The notes under the pieces: model-generated
Told to the model about the DNA's origin: nothing
What the model saw: only the letters and a program-made list of their open reading frames with translations
The model's database searches: none
Made by a program: the position numbers and the translations under genes
NCBI RefSeq assembly: GCF_021347895.1
Contig: NC_067135.1
Span: forward strand, 1,647,820-1,711,819
Source: Acanthochromis polyacanthus
Taxonomy: Eukaryota; Chordata; Actinopteri; Pomacentridae
Reading direction: 5' to 3'
Length of the DNA stretch: 64,000 nt
Part shown: in pieces, positions 1 through 10,135 of the stretch
Position numbering within the stretch: position 1 is the stretch's first letter
Layout of the letters: each line of letters opens with the position of its first letter

Positions 1-50
1 TGTATTTAATAGCTGGATGTAAAGTTTATTTGTTTGTTGTTGGGTTTTTT

Positions 51-77
51 GCGTAAAAGTGCAGCGCTCCTTTACGC
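51..77. other. Imperfect stem-loop with TTTACGC arms
   Basis: The arms gcgtaaaag (51-59) and cctttacgc (69-77) are complementary except for one position and enclose a 9-nt loop. The same gcgtaaaag/cttttacgc motif recurs as a perfect hairpin at 1407-1445. Confidence 0.6.
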
Positions 78-421
78 ACCCAAAGTGACAAGAGGCGGTT
101 GTGTTCACGGAATGAATGAACTGTGCGGAGTTTTCCCTCTCAGATAGTTTGCATCTCTGTCTCAGAATCACAGCGGCGCCTCGGACAGAAGGATGAGGAG
201 GAGATGCTACAGGTGAGCTGCACTTCCAGACTCTGTCAGCTTCACAGTGAAACCATGAAAGAGTCGCTCAGCTTTAATTATTTAAACACTCAGGACGAGA
301 ATCACGCGTGGCTGGGGACTGTCCTGATGTTTGAAATCTCATCTTTAGTCTCAGTTTTTGGCTCACTGACTTGAAGTTGAACGCGAGCAAAAATTTCAGT
401 GTTTTTCTGTCAAACACGTGG

Positions 422-456
422 AAAAAGTGAAGCGGAGCTCTGGAGCTTCACTTTTT
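422..456. other. Perfect 12-bp stem-loop
   Basis: The arms aaaaagtgaagc (422-433) and gcttcacttttt (445-456) are perfectly complementary around an 11-nt loop, ggagctctgga, which itself contains a SacI-type palindrome. The function is unknown; it lies in the unique 5' region, not in a recognised repeat. Confidence 0.7.
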
Positions 457-731
457 AAAAACTTCTCGATGGATGGAAAGACTTTAGGGGGAAAGTGAAG
501 GAAAACTCTTCCAGGAATCACGTCTGTGTGTCAACTCCAACCAGAAAAAAAAACAGAAAAGTGAGAGAAAACTGAAAAGTTTTAATTCTCTGGAGCCAGC
601 AGCAGGGATGTGAAGTGTTTAAGATCCGTGAGGAGTGAAGCTGGAGATGCTCTGGAGCCACCGTCCTCTTTCTGCTTCTCTTACTTTCTGTCGTCCACTC
701 TTCTCTTCTGTGTACCTTTCTGTTTCTGGGC

Positions 732-748
732 TTCTCTCTCTCTCTCTC

Positions 749-785
<37 letters not shown>

Positions 786-805
786 GGCTGCCGAAACTCC
801 CTCAC

Positions 806-899
<94 letters not shown>

Positions 900-903
900 C
901 GCG
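732..903. repeat. CT, GT and GC dinucleotide microsatellites
   Basis: A (CT)n run with small interruptions (732-785) is followed by a (GT)n run (809-890) and an alternating GC run (891-903). Alternating purine-pyrimidine GT/GC DNA can adopt Z-form. The long Cys-Val and His-Thr open frames here are artefacts of the dinucleotide runs. Confidence 0.97.
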
Positions 904-1310
904 CTCGCACACGTGTGCGTGCATAAAGAGTGTGTGTGCGTCCAGCCAGAGGCACCAATGAGTGTTTATATAGTGCGGAGGCAACTGGAAGGCGAATAGG
1001 CGGCCAAGGGCTCCCGTCGCCCCCCTCCTACACCACCCCACCACTCCTCGCCGGCTACAGCGGCTCGGAGACTCCCCTCCCCTCTTCCCTCCCCTCTGCT
1101 CCACCTTCTCTCCTCCTCCTCCCTCTCTGGAGGAGGGGGGTGGTGTAAAGTGAGCGGCAAGCGGCGCAAGAGGAGAGGAGGCTCGGAGCGTGCTGGAGCT
1201 GGCAGGGCGCCAGTGAGGGAGAGGGAGGAACGGAGGCGCAGCTACTTTTCTGTCTCCGTGCAGGACGTGCGCACTCCCGGTCCAGTCACCTGCAGGCTGA
1301 ATTGATGTCG
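860..1310. promoter_or_regulatory. CpG-rich candidate promoter / CpG island with TATA-like box
   Basis: The stretch is markedly GC- and CpG-rich compared with the AT-rich surroundings (gcgcgcgcgcgctcgcac, ggcgaataggcggcc, gagcggcaagcggcgc, gatgtcgcgtc). A TATA-like word lies at about 964-971. It reads actatataaaca on the minus strand, which would favour transcription toward lower coordinates, but it can also be read weakly on the plus strand. No start codon with a recognisable protein follows on either strand. By known synteny (cyp26b1 lies downstream of EXOC6B on the same strand) this could be 5' flank of a minus-strand gene that starts before base 1. That is inference only. Confidence 0.3.
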
Positions 1311-1406
1311 CGTCATTTATGCCGACTGGTACGAGCAGCAGACTCGAAATTAATCGTAGAAAAATAGTAAAAGTCACCCTGGTTCACTTGGAGGTGCGCT
1401 CTAAGT

Positions 1407-1445
1407 CCGTGCGTAAAAGTGGAAGTGAAGCGCTTTTACGCACGG
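1407..1445. other. Perfect 13-bp stem-loop, GTGCGTAAAAG motif
   Basis: The arms ccgtgcgtaaaag (1407-1419) and cttttacgcacgg (1433-1445) are exact reverse complements around a 13-nt spacer. The core repeats the motif seen at 51-77, so two related inverted repeats bracket the CpG-rich block. It could be a paired transcription-factor site or a structured RNA; neither is shown. Confidence 0.7.
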
Positions 1446-1726
1446 TCTTTGGTGCGTATTTTCTGGTTGTTACTATCTGTTCTGCACTCAAATGTTCATT
1501 GTATGCATCAACAAATAGTCTAAAGGTGTGAACATGCTGGCTTATGGTTTATTTTAGCCATTTATCCCTCCTTTATTCACATACACTCCTGGAGACTCCA
1601 GCAGAGTCTGGATCATTCAGATGCATGTTTTTTCTCCCTCATTCATTTTCTTTTGCTCTTTTTACCAATCAGTTTTTTTTCCAGCTCCTCTGTTCATTCT
1701 TTAGAGAAATGAGAGGGGAGACTTTC

Positions 1727-1728
1727 CT

Positions 1729-1768
<40 letters not shown>

Positions 1769-1794
1769 TCCTTCTTTCTTTCTTTCTTTCTTTC
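1727..1794. repeat. TTTC tetranucleotide microsatellite
   Basis: A polypyrimidine (CTTT)n tract with one interruption (ttcc). Confidence 0.95.
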
Positions 1795-1799
1795 ACAGT

Positions 1800-2675
1800 T
1801 TATCAGGTCTTCTCATCATCACCCACACAGTTTTCCCCGTTGCTCTCCTCTAATTTCTTCTGAATAAAAGTGATTCAAACTTAATTGTCCTTCAGGTCAC
1901 AGAGTCAGCTCCTCCCCTCAGCCTCTCATGTCTTTGGAAAAGCGTCGGATCAATGAGGTGCAGGAGGCTCCAAAGAAAATAAGTGGCTTCAATTAGGTCC
2001 TCTGTGATCGGGGATGTTTCTGGCCTTTACGTAACAGAGTGGAGACCCTGACCAGAGCTGCAGCTTCTTCCCATTTGTGGAGCAAGTGCTCTTCAGTCCT
2101 CTTTCACAGATTCATCTTTAGCTATTTCTTATCCTCTTTGTCATTGTTTAGTTTTCTTTTCTTCAGCCTCTTTTTCATGGATACTGAAGCTTTTCTTTCT
2201 CATCTTCTCAAATCTTCATCCCCCTCCTCTCCATATTTACATCCCATCGTAGAGCTCAGTCTCACGAGGAGTTTTAAGTCTCTCCTCACACTCAGACAGC
2301 GGCTCAATGCTGCCGCCTAGCGGAGGAGAATCACACGGCAGCTGCTCAGAAAGAGGATGAGGATGAATGACAGGAAAGAAAGAAGGTGTGTCGGAGTTAT
2401 GGAGGATATCTGTTCTCTTTGACATGTGAACAGATTGAAGGTAGTTTTGTGCCTCCCTGAGTTCAAACACTCATATCTTGGAACACATGAAATTTCACTG
2501 ACATGAAATTATGTTCAACCAACAAACTACAGCGAGTTACAGGAATGTTGATCGACAATCAAACATAGTTTTCATTAGATTTTTAAATAATCACAAGTTG
2601 TTGCAACATTATTCTGTCAAACATCAAAATAATGTTGGCATTTAAACAGGTTTTTATCTACATTAGTGAATTGTG
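1800..2675. other. Unique non-coding sequence
   Basis: No gene or repeat is recognised. A pyrimidine-rich stretch at about 2090-2230 gives a Ser/Phe/Leu-rich open frame without domain features. Confidence 0.4.
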
Positions 2676-2679
2676 TGGA

Positions 2680-2835
2680 ACCTTGTCTGGTCAAACTTTA
2701 ACCATCAGATTCTACTGATGTTAGAGCCAGTTGGAGAAATGTGGACCAAAGACTGGATTTTAGTAGAAACATGGATCCATCCATTTATAGACACTTACAG
2801 GAGCTTTATGGGGACACAATACTAACCTTGATTAA
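2680..2835 (+). repeat. Dispersed repeat family A, copy 1
   Basis: Hallmarks are ggaaccttgtctggtcaaac, cagattctactgatgttaga, gtggaccaaagactg and gatccatccatttata, ending aggagctttatggggacac. The same ordered blocks recur at 6050, 11770, 63310 and 63650, and inverted at 3890-4060 and 10570-10670. It encodes no protein and appears to be a non-autonomous element of unknown class. Confidence 0.75.
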
Positions 2836-3392
2836 AAATTGTGCACTTGTTTACCATTTTCAGTCATTCTAGGACAGATTTTGGATATTTTAAAATCATT
2901 TTACGACATTTTTTGGTTTAATTTTAATCATTTTCACAGAATGTTAAGGCATTTTAAATATTTAACTATTTTAAAATAATTAAATATTTGTAACATTTAA
3001 CTATTTTAAAGTTTACAGTCAAGTTTCTAAGAGTGTAGTTGTGCCCATATCATGATCCAATCCAATACAAATAGCATTTTTCAGGGACTGTTGATCCATA
3101 GGAGATGCATGTTTAAATGTTTATCCCGGCTAACATGCCAGTGACGGATGGATTACTGTATGTAACGTGATCTGTGTAAATATGTAAATCCTCCAGAAAA
3201 ACAACCTGAAGCTGTAATCCACCACATTTACAGTCTTACATAACAACAGCCACACATTATGCAAAAACCGTGACCTTGAAACCAACCCATTAAACAACCT
3301 CAGAAACTATCAGGTCAGGTGTAGGGGAATTTTTGTATTTGAACATTTTCAAAAACATCACACCTGTAAAGCCATTTTCAGGGTTTAATATC

Positions 3393-3732
3393 CATCCATC
3401 CATTCTCTATCCACCGCTTTATCCTCACTAGGGTCATGGGGGGTGCTGGAGTCTATCCCAGCTGACTCAGGTGAAGGCAGGGGACACCCTGGACAGGTCA
3501 CCAGTCTGTCACAGGGCTACATATACAGACACACAATCACACTCACATTCACACCTACGGACAATTTAGAGTAACCAATTAACCTCAGCATGTTTTTGGA
3601 CTGTGGGAGGAAGCCGGAGTACCCGGAGAAAACCCACGCATGCACAGGGAGAACCCCAGGCCCACCCCATTTGAACTGGGGATCTTCTTGCTGCAAGACG
3701 AAAGTGCTAACCCTTACTCCACTGTGCAGCCC
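3393..3732 (-). mobile_element. tRNA-derived SINE with 12-bp target-site duplication
   Basis: On the minus strand the element begins with a tRNA-like head: an A-box-like tggagtaagggttagcac and a B-box-like cagttcaaatgg. It continues with the common fish block (plus strand tttttggactgtgggagga, ...ggagaaaacccacgca) and ends in a ggatggatgg tail. Perfect direct repeats gggtttaatatc flank it at 3381-3392 and 3733-3744. It sits inside a family A repeat. A paralogous uninterrupted site (gggttcaatatc) is at 5806-5817. Confidence 0.85.
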
Positions 3733-3749
3733 GGGTTTAATATCTCCAG

Positions 3750-4100
3750 AAATAAAACTTTCACAGTGATGAAATGTGTTGAAGACACAGAATGATTTGC
3801 AGTAGATCATGATGATGGAATGGATCCACAAGAGGACTAATCTTTTTTTATTGGAACTTGAAAATAGAAAAAAGTGCAAAATGTGTAAACCTAAGCTGGT
3901 ATTGTGTCCACATAAAGTTCCTGTAAGTGTATATAAATGGATGGATCCATATTTCCACTAAAATACAGTCTTTGGTCCACATTTCACCAACTTTTGAGGC
4001 TCTAACATCAGTAGAACCTGATGGGTAAAGTTGGACCGGACAAGGTTCCAGTTTTTAGATGTTTAGACTAAATGTTGATGTGGACTCACTGGTAGGAATC
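3750..4100 (-). repeat. Dispersed repeat family A, copy 2 (inverted)
   Basis: This is the reverse complement of the blocks at 2680-2835: gttcctgtaagtgtatataa, atggatggatccatatttcc, agtctttggtccacatttca, gaggctctaacatcagtaga. Copies 1 and 2 form a large inverted pair around 1 kb of spacer, and the 18-bp array starts directly after copy 2. Confidence 0.75.
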
Positions 4101-4110
4101 AGAACCTGGA

Positions 4111-4599
4111 GTTCGTAGAGGTCTAGATGTTCATAGAGGTCTAGATGTTCGTAGAGGTCTAGATGTTCGTAGAGGTCTAGGTGTTCGTAGAGGTCTAGGT
4201 GTTCGTAGAGGTCTAGATGTTCGTAGAGGTCTAGGTGTTCATAGAGGTCTAGATGTTCGTAGAGGTCTAGATGTTCGTAGAGGTCTAGGTGTTCGTAGAG
4301 GTCTAGGTGTTCGTAGAGGTCTAGGTGTTCGTAGAGGTCTAGGTGTTCGTAGAGGTCTAGGTGTTCGTAGAGGTCTAGGTGTTCGTAGAGGTCTAGATGT
4401 TCGTAGAGGTCTAGGTGTTCGTAGAGGTCTAGGTGTTCGTAGAGGTCTAGGTGTTCGTAGAGGTCTAGGTGTTCGTAGAGGTCTAGGTGTTCGTAGAGGT
4501 CTAGATGTTCGTAGAGGTCTAGGTGTTCATAGAGGTCTAGGTGTTCATAGAGGTCTAGGTGTTCATAGAGGTCGAGGTGTTCGTAGAGGTCGAGATGTT
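4111..4599 (+). repeat. 18-bp minisatellite, array 1
   Basis: About 27 tandem copies of an 18-bp unit, gttcgtagaggtctaggt, with A/G variation in the last bases (ctagat/ctaggt). Most units keep a CpG (ttcgtag). It is the same unit, in opposite orientation, as at 10709-11718 and 52103-53299. Confidence 0.97.
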
Positions 4600-4840
4600 G
4601 GTGTTATATGTTCAAAGTTACAGACTGCTTCATGTTGTTGAAATGTTGATCAAAGGCTGTATTTTTACAGGAAATAAAAATACATCCATATATACATATA
4701 CTTAGAGGAACTTTCTGGGGTCAAGACACCACTCTTAGTTGATGACTTTTGCACTTCTTTCCATTTTGAAGGTCCAATTATTGAATAAGTGTCCCCTGTT
4801 GGATCCATTAAGTCCTTCTGATCTGCTGGTCTGTGTCTTC
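4600..4840 (+). repeat. Family A repeat fragment
   Basis: It contains catccatatatacatatac, cttagaggaactttctgggg and ttggatccattaagtcc, which match in order the distal part of family A (compare 6130-6200 and, inverted, 5820-5890). Confidence 0.55.
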
Positions 4841-5790
4841 ACCATGTTTCAAGCATGTAGAAGTTTTGTTTCTGGCGGTTTGAACCCTGATAATGACTAA
4901 GATGTTGTTCTAAAGATGAAAATCTACAAATTCCGCCAAAATATTTGACAAAACTTCCTTTTAGCTCCCAAATAACAAACTGTGAGATGCTGCTAACTGA
5001 ACTGACCCTTTAACTTTGGGCTTTGCATTGGAATATTGTGTCATCATAAAAGAGCTTGAGTTTCTGATTACGCTGCTCTCCTGACTGTAGACACTAATTG
5101 ACTCAATAAAAGCCTGAAACTTGACCTCACGGTAAACTTTTGACCAGCTCAGCCCACACAGGATTGGAAAGCATTGAATCAGCTCCTTGAGAGCTAACTT
5201 TAGGTGTGGGGAGTGTTAGCGGCATGGATAGCATCATCGCTGTGTGTTATGACTCAACAAAGACAGAAACACAGCACAGAGTCTGAGCTCAGCGTTTATC
5301 TGTGAGGGCTTCGTCTAAATGAGGCTTTTCTTCTCGTCTCATCCATTCAGCGTCGGTCGGAGCCCTCGGGCAGCTCCACCACATGCCATCCTCTCTTATT
5401 ATCTGGAATTGCATGTTTGTTTCGGTTAGCATCGTGCATTATATCACTAATACCCACGCAGGAATGCCTTGCTGTGATTGTGGGTACGTTTGTGATGTAA
5501 TATCGGCCCGTTGGCAGCGCTAAACAAACCATAATAGCTCAGAAAAATGCCGCTGACAGATTTCATGTGTTTTTAAAGACAAACGCTGAATGGACAGATT
5601 GCAGTTTGTTCTTTACTGCAATCTGTGGCCTCTCTGGTTTCATCTCACTTTGCTGCAGAACAGTTGAATTCATGATAGATCACATATCTGCTACCAAAAA
5701 GAGTTCAGCTGCATGTAGAAAAACTGAAGCAAGCAAACAGAAATGCCAGAATTCATCATCACCGATTAATGTTTACCCTAAAAACAAATA
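4841..5790. other. Mostly unique sequence, candidate conserved non-coding DNA at 5330-5570
   Basis: No exon is recognised. The 5330-5570 stretch is repeat-free, of balanced composition and retains several CpGs (cgtcggtcggagccctcgg, atatcggcccgttggcagcg). Conservation is not testable here. Confidence 0.3.
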
Positions 5791-5799
5791 AAAAAAACA

Positions 5800-6205
5800 T
5801 TTTCAGGGTTCAATATCAATAGCAGATCAGAATGATTGAATGGATCCAACAGAGGACACATTTGTGATGACTGGTCCTTCAAAATGGAACAGATTTAGAA
5901 CAGATTTTGGACATTTTTCAGTCATTTTAAGACATTTTTTGGTTTGATTTTGAGCATTTTCAAATCTTTTTCACAGATTATTGAGGCATTTCTGACATAT
6001 TTCAAGTTATGCAAGACAATTCCGAGACATTTTGTGACCTGGAACTGGAACCTTGTCTGGTTAAGTTTTCCACACATCAGATTCTACTGATGTTAGAGCC
6101 TCAACAGGTGGAGACATGTGGACCAGAGACTGTGTTTTAGTAGAAATATGGATCCATCCATAGATATACATCTACAAAGACTGTCTGGGGACACAGTACC
6201 ACCAA
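5800..6205 (+). repeat. Dispersed repeat family A, copy 3
   Basis: Starts tttcagggttcaatatc, then gaatggatccaacagaggac. The blocks ggaaccttgtctggttaag, cagattctactgatgttaga and gatccatccatagatataca follow, ending ctgtctggggacacagtacc. It preserves the uninterrupted counterpart (5806-5817) of the site where the SINE at 3393-3732 inserted. Confidence 0.75.
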
Positions 6206-6449
6206 AGCTTAAACGTTTTGTTTTAGATTTTCAACGATCCAACAAACTTTAAGTCCTTTAATCTAAATGTGTTTCTTGGAGCAGCAGCAGGTTTAAGGTA
6301 CCAGTAATACCAGTATTTAGTATTTCCTGTTTTATGTTGTGTAATGTGTTCTCCAGGCATTGATGTGTCTAACAGTAATATGATGAAATCTTCAGCTCCG
6401 TCAGACTGCTGTTGTTTACTTCCTTCAAGGTTTTCCTTTCTTAAGAAGA

Positions 6450-6860
6450 GAAACACTCATGTGGGAGTTTAGATGCAGCAGATGGAGCAGCTCTGATTCA
6501 CAGATTGAACAGATTCACGGCTCAGATTGGAGTCGAGTCACTCCTGAACGCCCGTCGCTGACCTCATCTGCTCCATTACAAGCCCTGACCTCCTGGCTAA
6601 AGTTTCCCCTGGATGGGCCGATTAGGCGGCGCTCAGCCCGTTAACGCCGTCATGTGTGTAACTGAGATAATTACCGCTCTGGTGTGTTTCATTGTGTAAG
6701 CACAGGCGTTTATCTTTACATTCCACCGCCGTGTCCGTCTAAGCTTTTAACGCTTAACGCTCACCTCGGTTAGCCTCCGTGGAGATGGCCGGAGTGTCGG
6801 CGTGGACAGAAAAACACCGTGTGTGAATGATGATGTGCTGCAAGTGAACATATTTTCAGT
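6450..6860. other. Unique CpG-retaining sequence
   Basis: Repeat-free and richer in CpG than its surroundings (ggccgattaggcggcgctca, gttaacgccgtcatgtgtg, ttaacgcttaacgctcacct). No coding signature or splice-bounded exon was recognised; it is a candidate regulatory element only. Confidence 0.25.
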
Positions 6861-6984
6861 TTCCTGTGACCCTGGAGCAACCTTTCACAGCCGAGGTGTT
6901 TAACTTTGGCTTTACGGGGCTTAGAGAGAAGGAGAGGAAGGAGAAGAGAGAGGAAAGGAAAGACGGGAAAGGATCCAAACTTAT

Positions 6985-7375
6985 CCAGAATGATTCAGAA
7001 CTGTCTAAAGTGACTAAAACAATCTTTAAAATGACTTAGATTTGTCTAAAATTAGCCAAAAATCACTTAAACTGACTCAAACCTGTTCAAAATTACTCAC
7101 AAACCGTTTAAAATGACTCAAACTTTGTCCAAAATGATATAAATCTGTCCAAAGTGACTAAAGAAAATCTTTAAAATGACTCAAAAGTTGTTTCAAATGT
7201 CTCAAATTTGACTGAAATGTTTACAAAAATTACTTAAAATGATTCAAACTTGTCTAAAATGACTTAAAAATCACTTTAAATGAGTCAAACCTTTCCAAAA
7301 TGACTCAAAAATTTAAAAAATGACTTTTTTTAATGACTCAAACTTGTCTAAAATGACTCAACAATCACTGTAATG
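6985..7375. repeat. Degenerate TGACTCAAA-type repeat
   Basis: Irregular units of about 20-35 bp built on aaaatgactcaaacttgtc. Many units contain TGACTCA, the AP-1 core. The same composition recurs at 9215-9640, 14900-15475, 55430-55640 and 57595-57800, and reverse-complemented at 58540-59010 and 61650-62390. Confidence 0.75.
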
Positions 7376-7559
7376 TAGTTTTTATGCACCTGGATTACTA
7401 AATATCTGTAAAATGAACTATTTTATGAGTCTCATCAAGTAAAATATAAATAAAAAAATCCCTCAGACCTCCTCAGAATCAGCTGATTCTTTATCAGAGT
7501 TTTATCTTCATACTGTGAATATTTTCAAACCCTTGAAGTCCACAGAGGAGGGTCCAAGT

Positions 7560-7640
7560 TTATCACTTTTTAATGGACTTTTTCCATCATTTCTGATCCT
7601 CAGAACTTCATCAGTCCAGCAGATAAAACCATGACATTTA
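7560..7640 (+). repeat. Dispersed repeat family B fragment
   Basis: The words taatggactttttccatcat, catcagtccagcagataaaa recur at 22290-22350 (with ccaggtgtcacagtctaaag and gatgtatcccataatactga next), 51880-51985 and 59960-60090. Short diverged copies; class unknown. Confidence 0.55.
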
Positions 7641-8477
7641 GGAGGAGAAACACATCTGAGTTCTGGTAAAAACTGAAACTAAATTAACTGAAAAAGTTGG
7701 AAAATTACCACAAAAAGAGACCAAACTGCCACAAAAGGGCCAAAATTACCCCAAAGAATCATCTGGTTCTTTATCTGATGTATTTTTCTGGTGCTGTTGA
7801 TGCCAGATTTTCAGTTTTTTATGTTTAGTTTTACAGTGTTCAACATGAGTAACACAACAGCAGTAATTGAGGCCTGATAACCTCACAATCTGACTTATAT
7901 TAGAGCGCTAATGATGAGCTAGATGTGACATCATCGCCTACCTGACTCACCCCACACACACACACAGACTTACAGTAAGGTTGACGGTCCCACACTGGTT
8001 TACAGTCACTCTGATGACTGCTGAGGGTCAACCAGGAGACAAACATCAGCAGAAACTGATCTGCAGTCGGTTTCATCACCGCTCTGATGCTGCATCTGTT
8101 TCTAAACTGCTCTTACCGACATCCCAGCCCGTGAGATCGCTCACTGCCGGAGGCTGCTCATTATGTCCTGATGGAGCAATTTATGAATTAGGACCAAGTT
8201 TGGCACAGTGGAGTGGTGATGGTTGGTGTTGGATAACTTTTAACCTGCTGGAAGAATTAAACAGAGTCTGCATATGTGGAAAAAAGGAACTTGTATAAAG
8301 AGTTTTTGCACCAAGCTCCTTAAGTCACTGAGAAACTGATGGGAAAATTGGTGAGATTACCAGATGTTTTTAGCCACCTGCTGGAGATTAACGTGCAAAA
8401 TGTAAAATTTGAGATTCTGCTTTCTGAAGGAATTAAAGCGTGGTAAATCCTGCACCATCATTTGAAAAATGTTTATA

Positions 8478-8543
8478 AAAATGCTCCTTTCATTGTCTAG
8501 AACTCGTTCTGACCAACCACCTATCACACATGCTGACACGATC
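8478..8543 (+). repeat. Dispersed repeat family C, copy 1
   Basis: The block atgctcctttcattgtctag, then tgaccaaccacctatcacac and atgctga, is nearly identical at 9290-9355 and 52028-52095. It has no terminal inverted repeats and no coding. Confidence 0.75.
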
Positions 8544-8559
8544 CAGGTTTTAAAAGGTT

Positions 8560-8960
8560 AAACAGAAACATAAAGCGGAGCAAACATCAAGTTGGACTGA
8601 TGATGTGGAAAAAGAACATCATCGGAGCAGCTCTGATTATATTAATTTTTAGTGAACCTTCGCTATGTAATCACAGGCTGCACCGATTAGCTTTGCACAT
8701 TTTATCGTCGTCTGACCTCTGGGGAACCTCGGCTAACGAAACGAGAGCGGTTTGAGGCTCAGCGGGACGTCAAAAACAAGAACTAGACCCGACGGAACCG
8801 ACGAGGACGACAACAAAACATGAAAGAGGAAAGAACTCCGAGGAACGGAGCAGGAATTAAAGGCAGGCGTTACAGATGTGGCCTCTGGGGCAGTTTGCAG
8901 CTTCTCTCTTTGTTTTCAGAGTGGAATCGGACAAATTAGCTCTGCTGCTAATGAACACGT
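8560..8960. other. Unique sequence, possible conserved non-coding element
   Basis: Repeat-free with retained CpGs (taacgaaacgagagcggttt) and homeodomain-like cores (gattag, taat). No exon is recognised. Confidence 0.25.
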
Positions 8961-8971
8961 CCTCATGTTCC

Positions 8972-9210
8972 GTTCTCAGTGTTCATAAACACTCGAATGT
9001 CTCATTAATGAGCTGTTTCTGGGCTTAAACGTCAGCCAGTCTGGTTGTTATTATCCAAATATTAACGTTTATTCATGTTTTTTTTTCAAAACAGTGAAGA
9101 AGCACATTTAGAGAAGTCTTCTTTACATGTATGAAGGGTTCTTCTTGGAGTACGTCACAGATTCAAGGCTTTTAATGGACTGAAAGTGAGCATATTTGTT
9201 GGGTAATGTG
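8972..9210 (+). repeat. Local duplication, copy 1
   Basis: It matches 9927-10135 through the same ordered words: gttctcagtgttcataaaca, gtctcattaatgagctgttt, gccagtc(t/c)ggtt, gaagggttcttcttg, catatttgttgg(g/a)taatgtg. The offset is about 950 bp, so this is a diverged direct repeat. Confidence 0.85.
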
Positions 9211-9214
9211 TAAA

Positions 9215-9640
9215 GTGACTCAAAAATTGTCCAAAATGACTCAAAACTGGTGAATCGTCTACAAGATAATCCTGGTGTCTAATGTGGTTAAAATGCTCCT
9301 TTCATTGTCTAGAACTTGTTCTGACCAACCACCTATCACACATGCTGATATGAGCCTGGAATGTTTACCCAGAATGCACTGCCTAAAAATACTAAAACTT
9401 CTCCAAAGTGACTCAAAATTTGTCCAAACTGACTCAAAACCTGTCCAGGATGACTAAACTTTTATCCAGATTTGTTCAAAATTACTTAAAATGTGTCTAA
9501 CATGACAAAACCTCTCAAAATATGGGTCCAAATTTGTCCAAAATTATTCTGATCTTGTCCAAAAATGACAAAAACACATCTCTATAATGACTAAAAATGT
9601 GTCCAAAATGATCAAAAAGTTCTCTAAAATGACTCAAATG
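9215..9640. repeat. Degenerate TGACTCAAA-type repeat, with family C copy 2 at 9290-9355
   Basis: Units resembling tccaaaatgactcaaaact alternate with variants. A family C copy interrupts the array. Confidence 0.7.
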
Positions 9641-9926
9641 AAGAGGAGTCTTCAAGAAAACGTAAATATTGGAAAATTATTTAAAGTTTTCCCTCAACCA
9701 ACTTTGTCCATAATAACCATAGAAAACGGTTGGTTCTAGAGGAAATGAACAGAAAGCAGATTTATTCTTTAGACTGTGACACCTGGAGTGGATGTAAAAG
9801 TGATATTTTTGATCATTTTGTGTCTGTTTATTCCTGTTTTCTGCTCATCTTTGTCATTTATTTGTCATTTCCATCAGTTGTGTTCTGTTGGTCTTTGGGA
9901 CAGTTTTTGTCTTGTTTTTGCGTTCT

Positions 9927-10135
9927 GTTCTCAGTGTTCATAAACACTTGAATGTCTCATTAATGAGCTGTTTCTGGGCTTGAAAGTTAGCCAGTCCGGT
10001 TTTTGTTATCCAAATATCAGCAACATTTATTCACTTTTTGTTTCCAAAACAGCAAAGGAAGGGTTCTTCTTGTTGTATGTCAGAGATATGAGGCCTTTAG
10101 AGGGCTGAAAGTGAACATATTTGTTGGATAATGTG
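9927..10135 (+). repeat. Local duplication, copy 2
   Basis: Direct-repeat partner of 8972-9210, in the same order and orientation. Confidence 0.85.

Noticed and set aside
518..1377. Open frames rich in Cys-Val, His-Thr or Ser-Leu
   Set aside because: They are translations of CT/GT dinucleotide runs and of GC-rich sequence with no domain.
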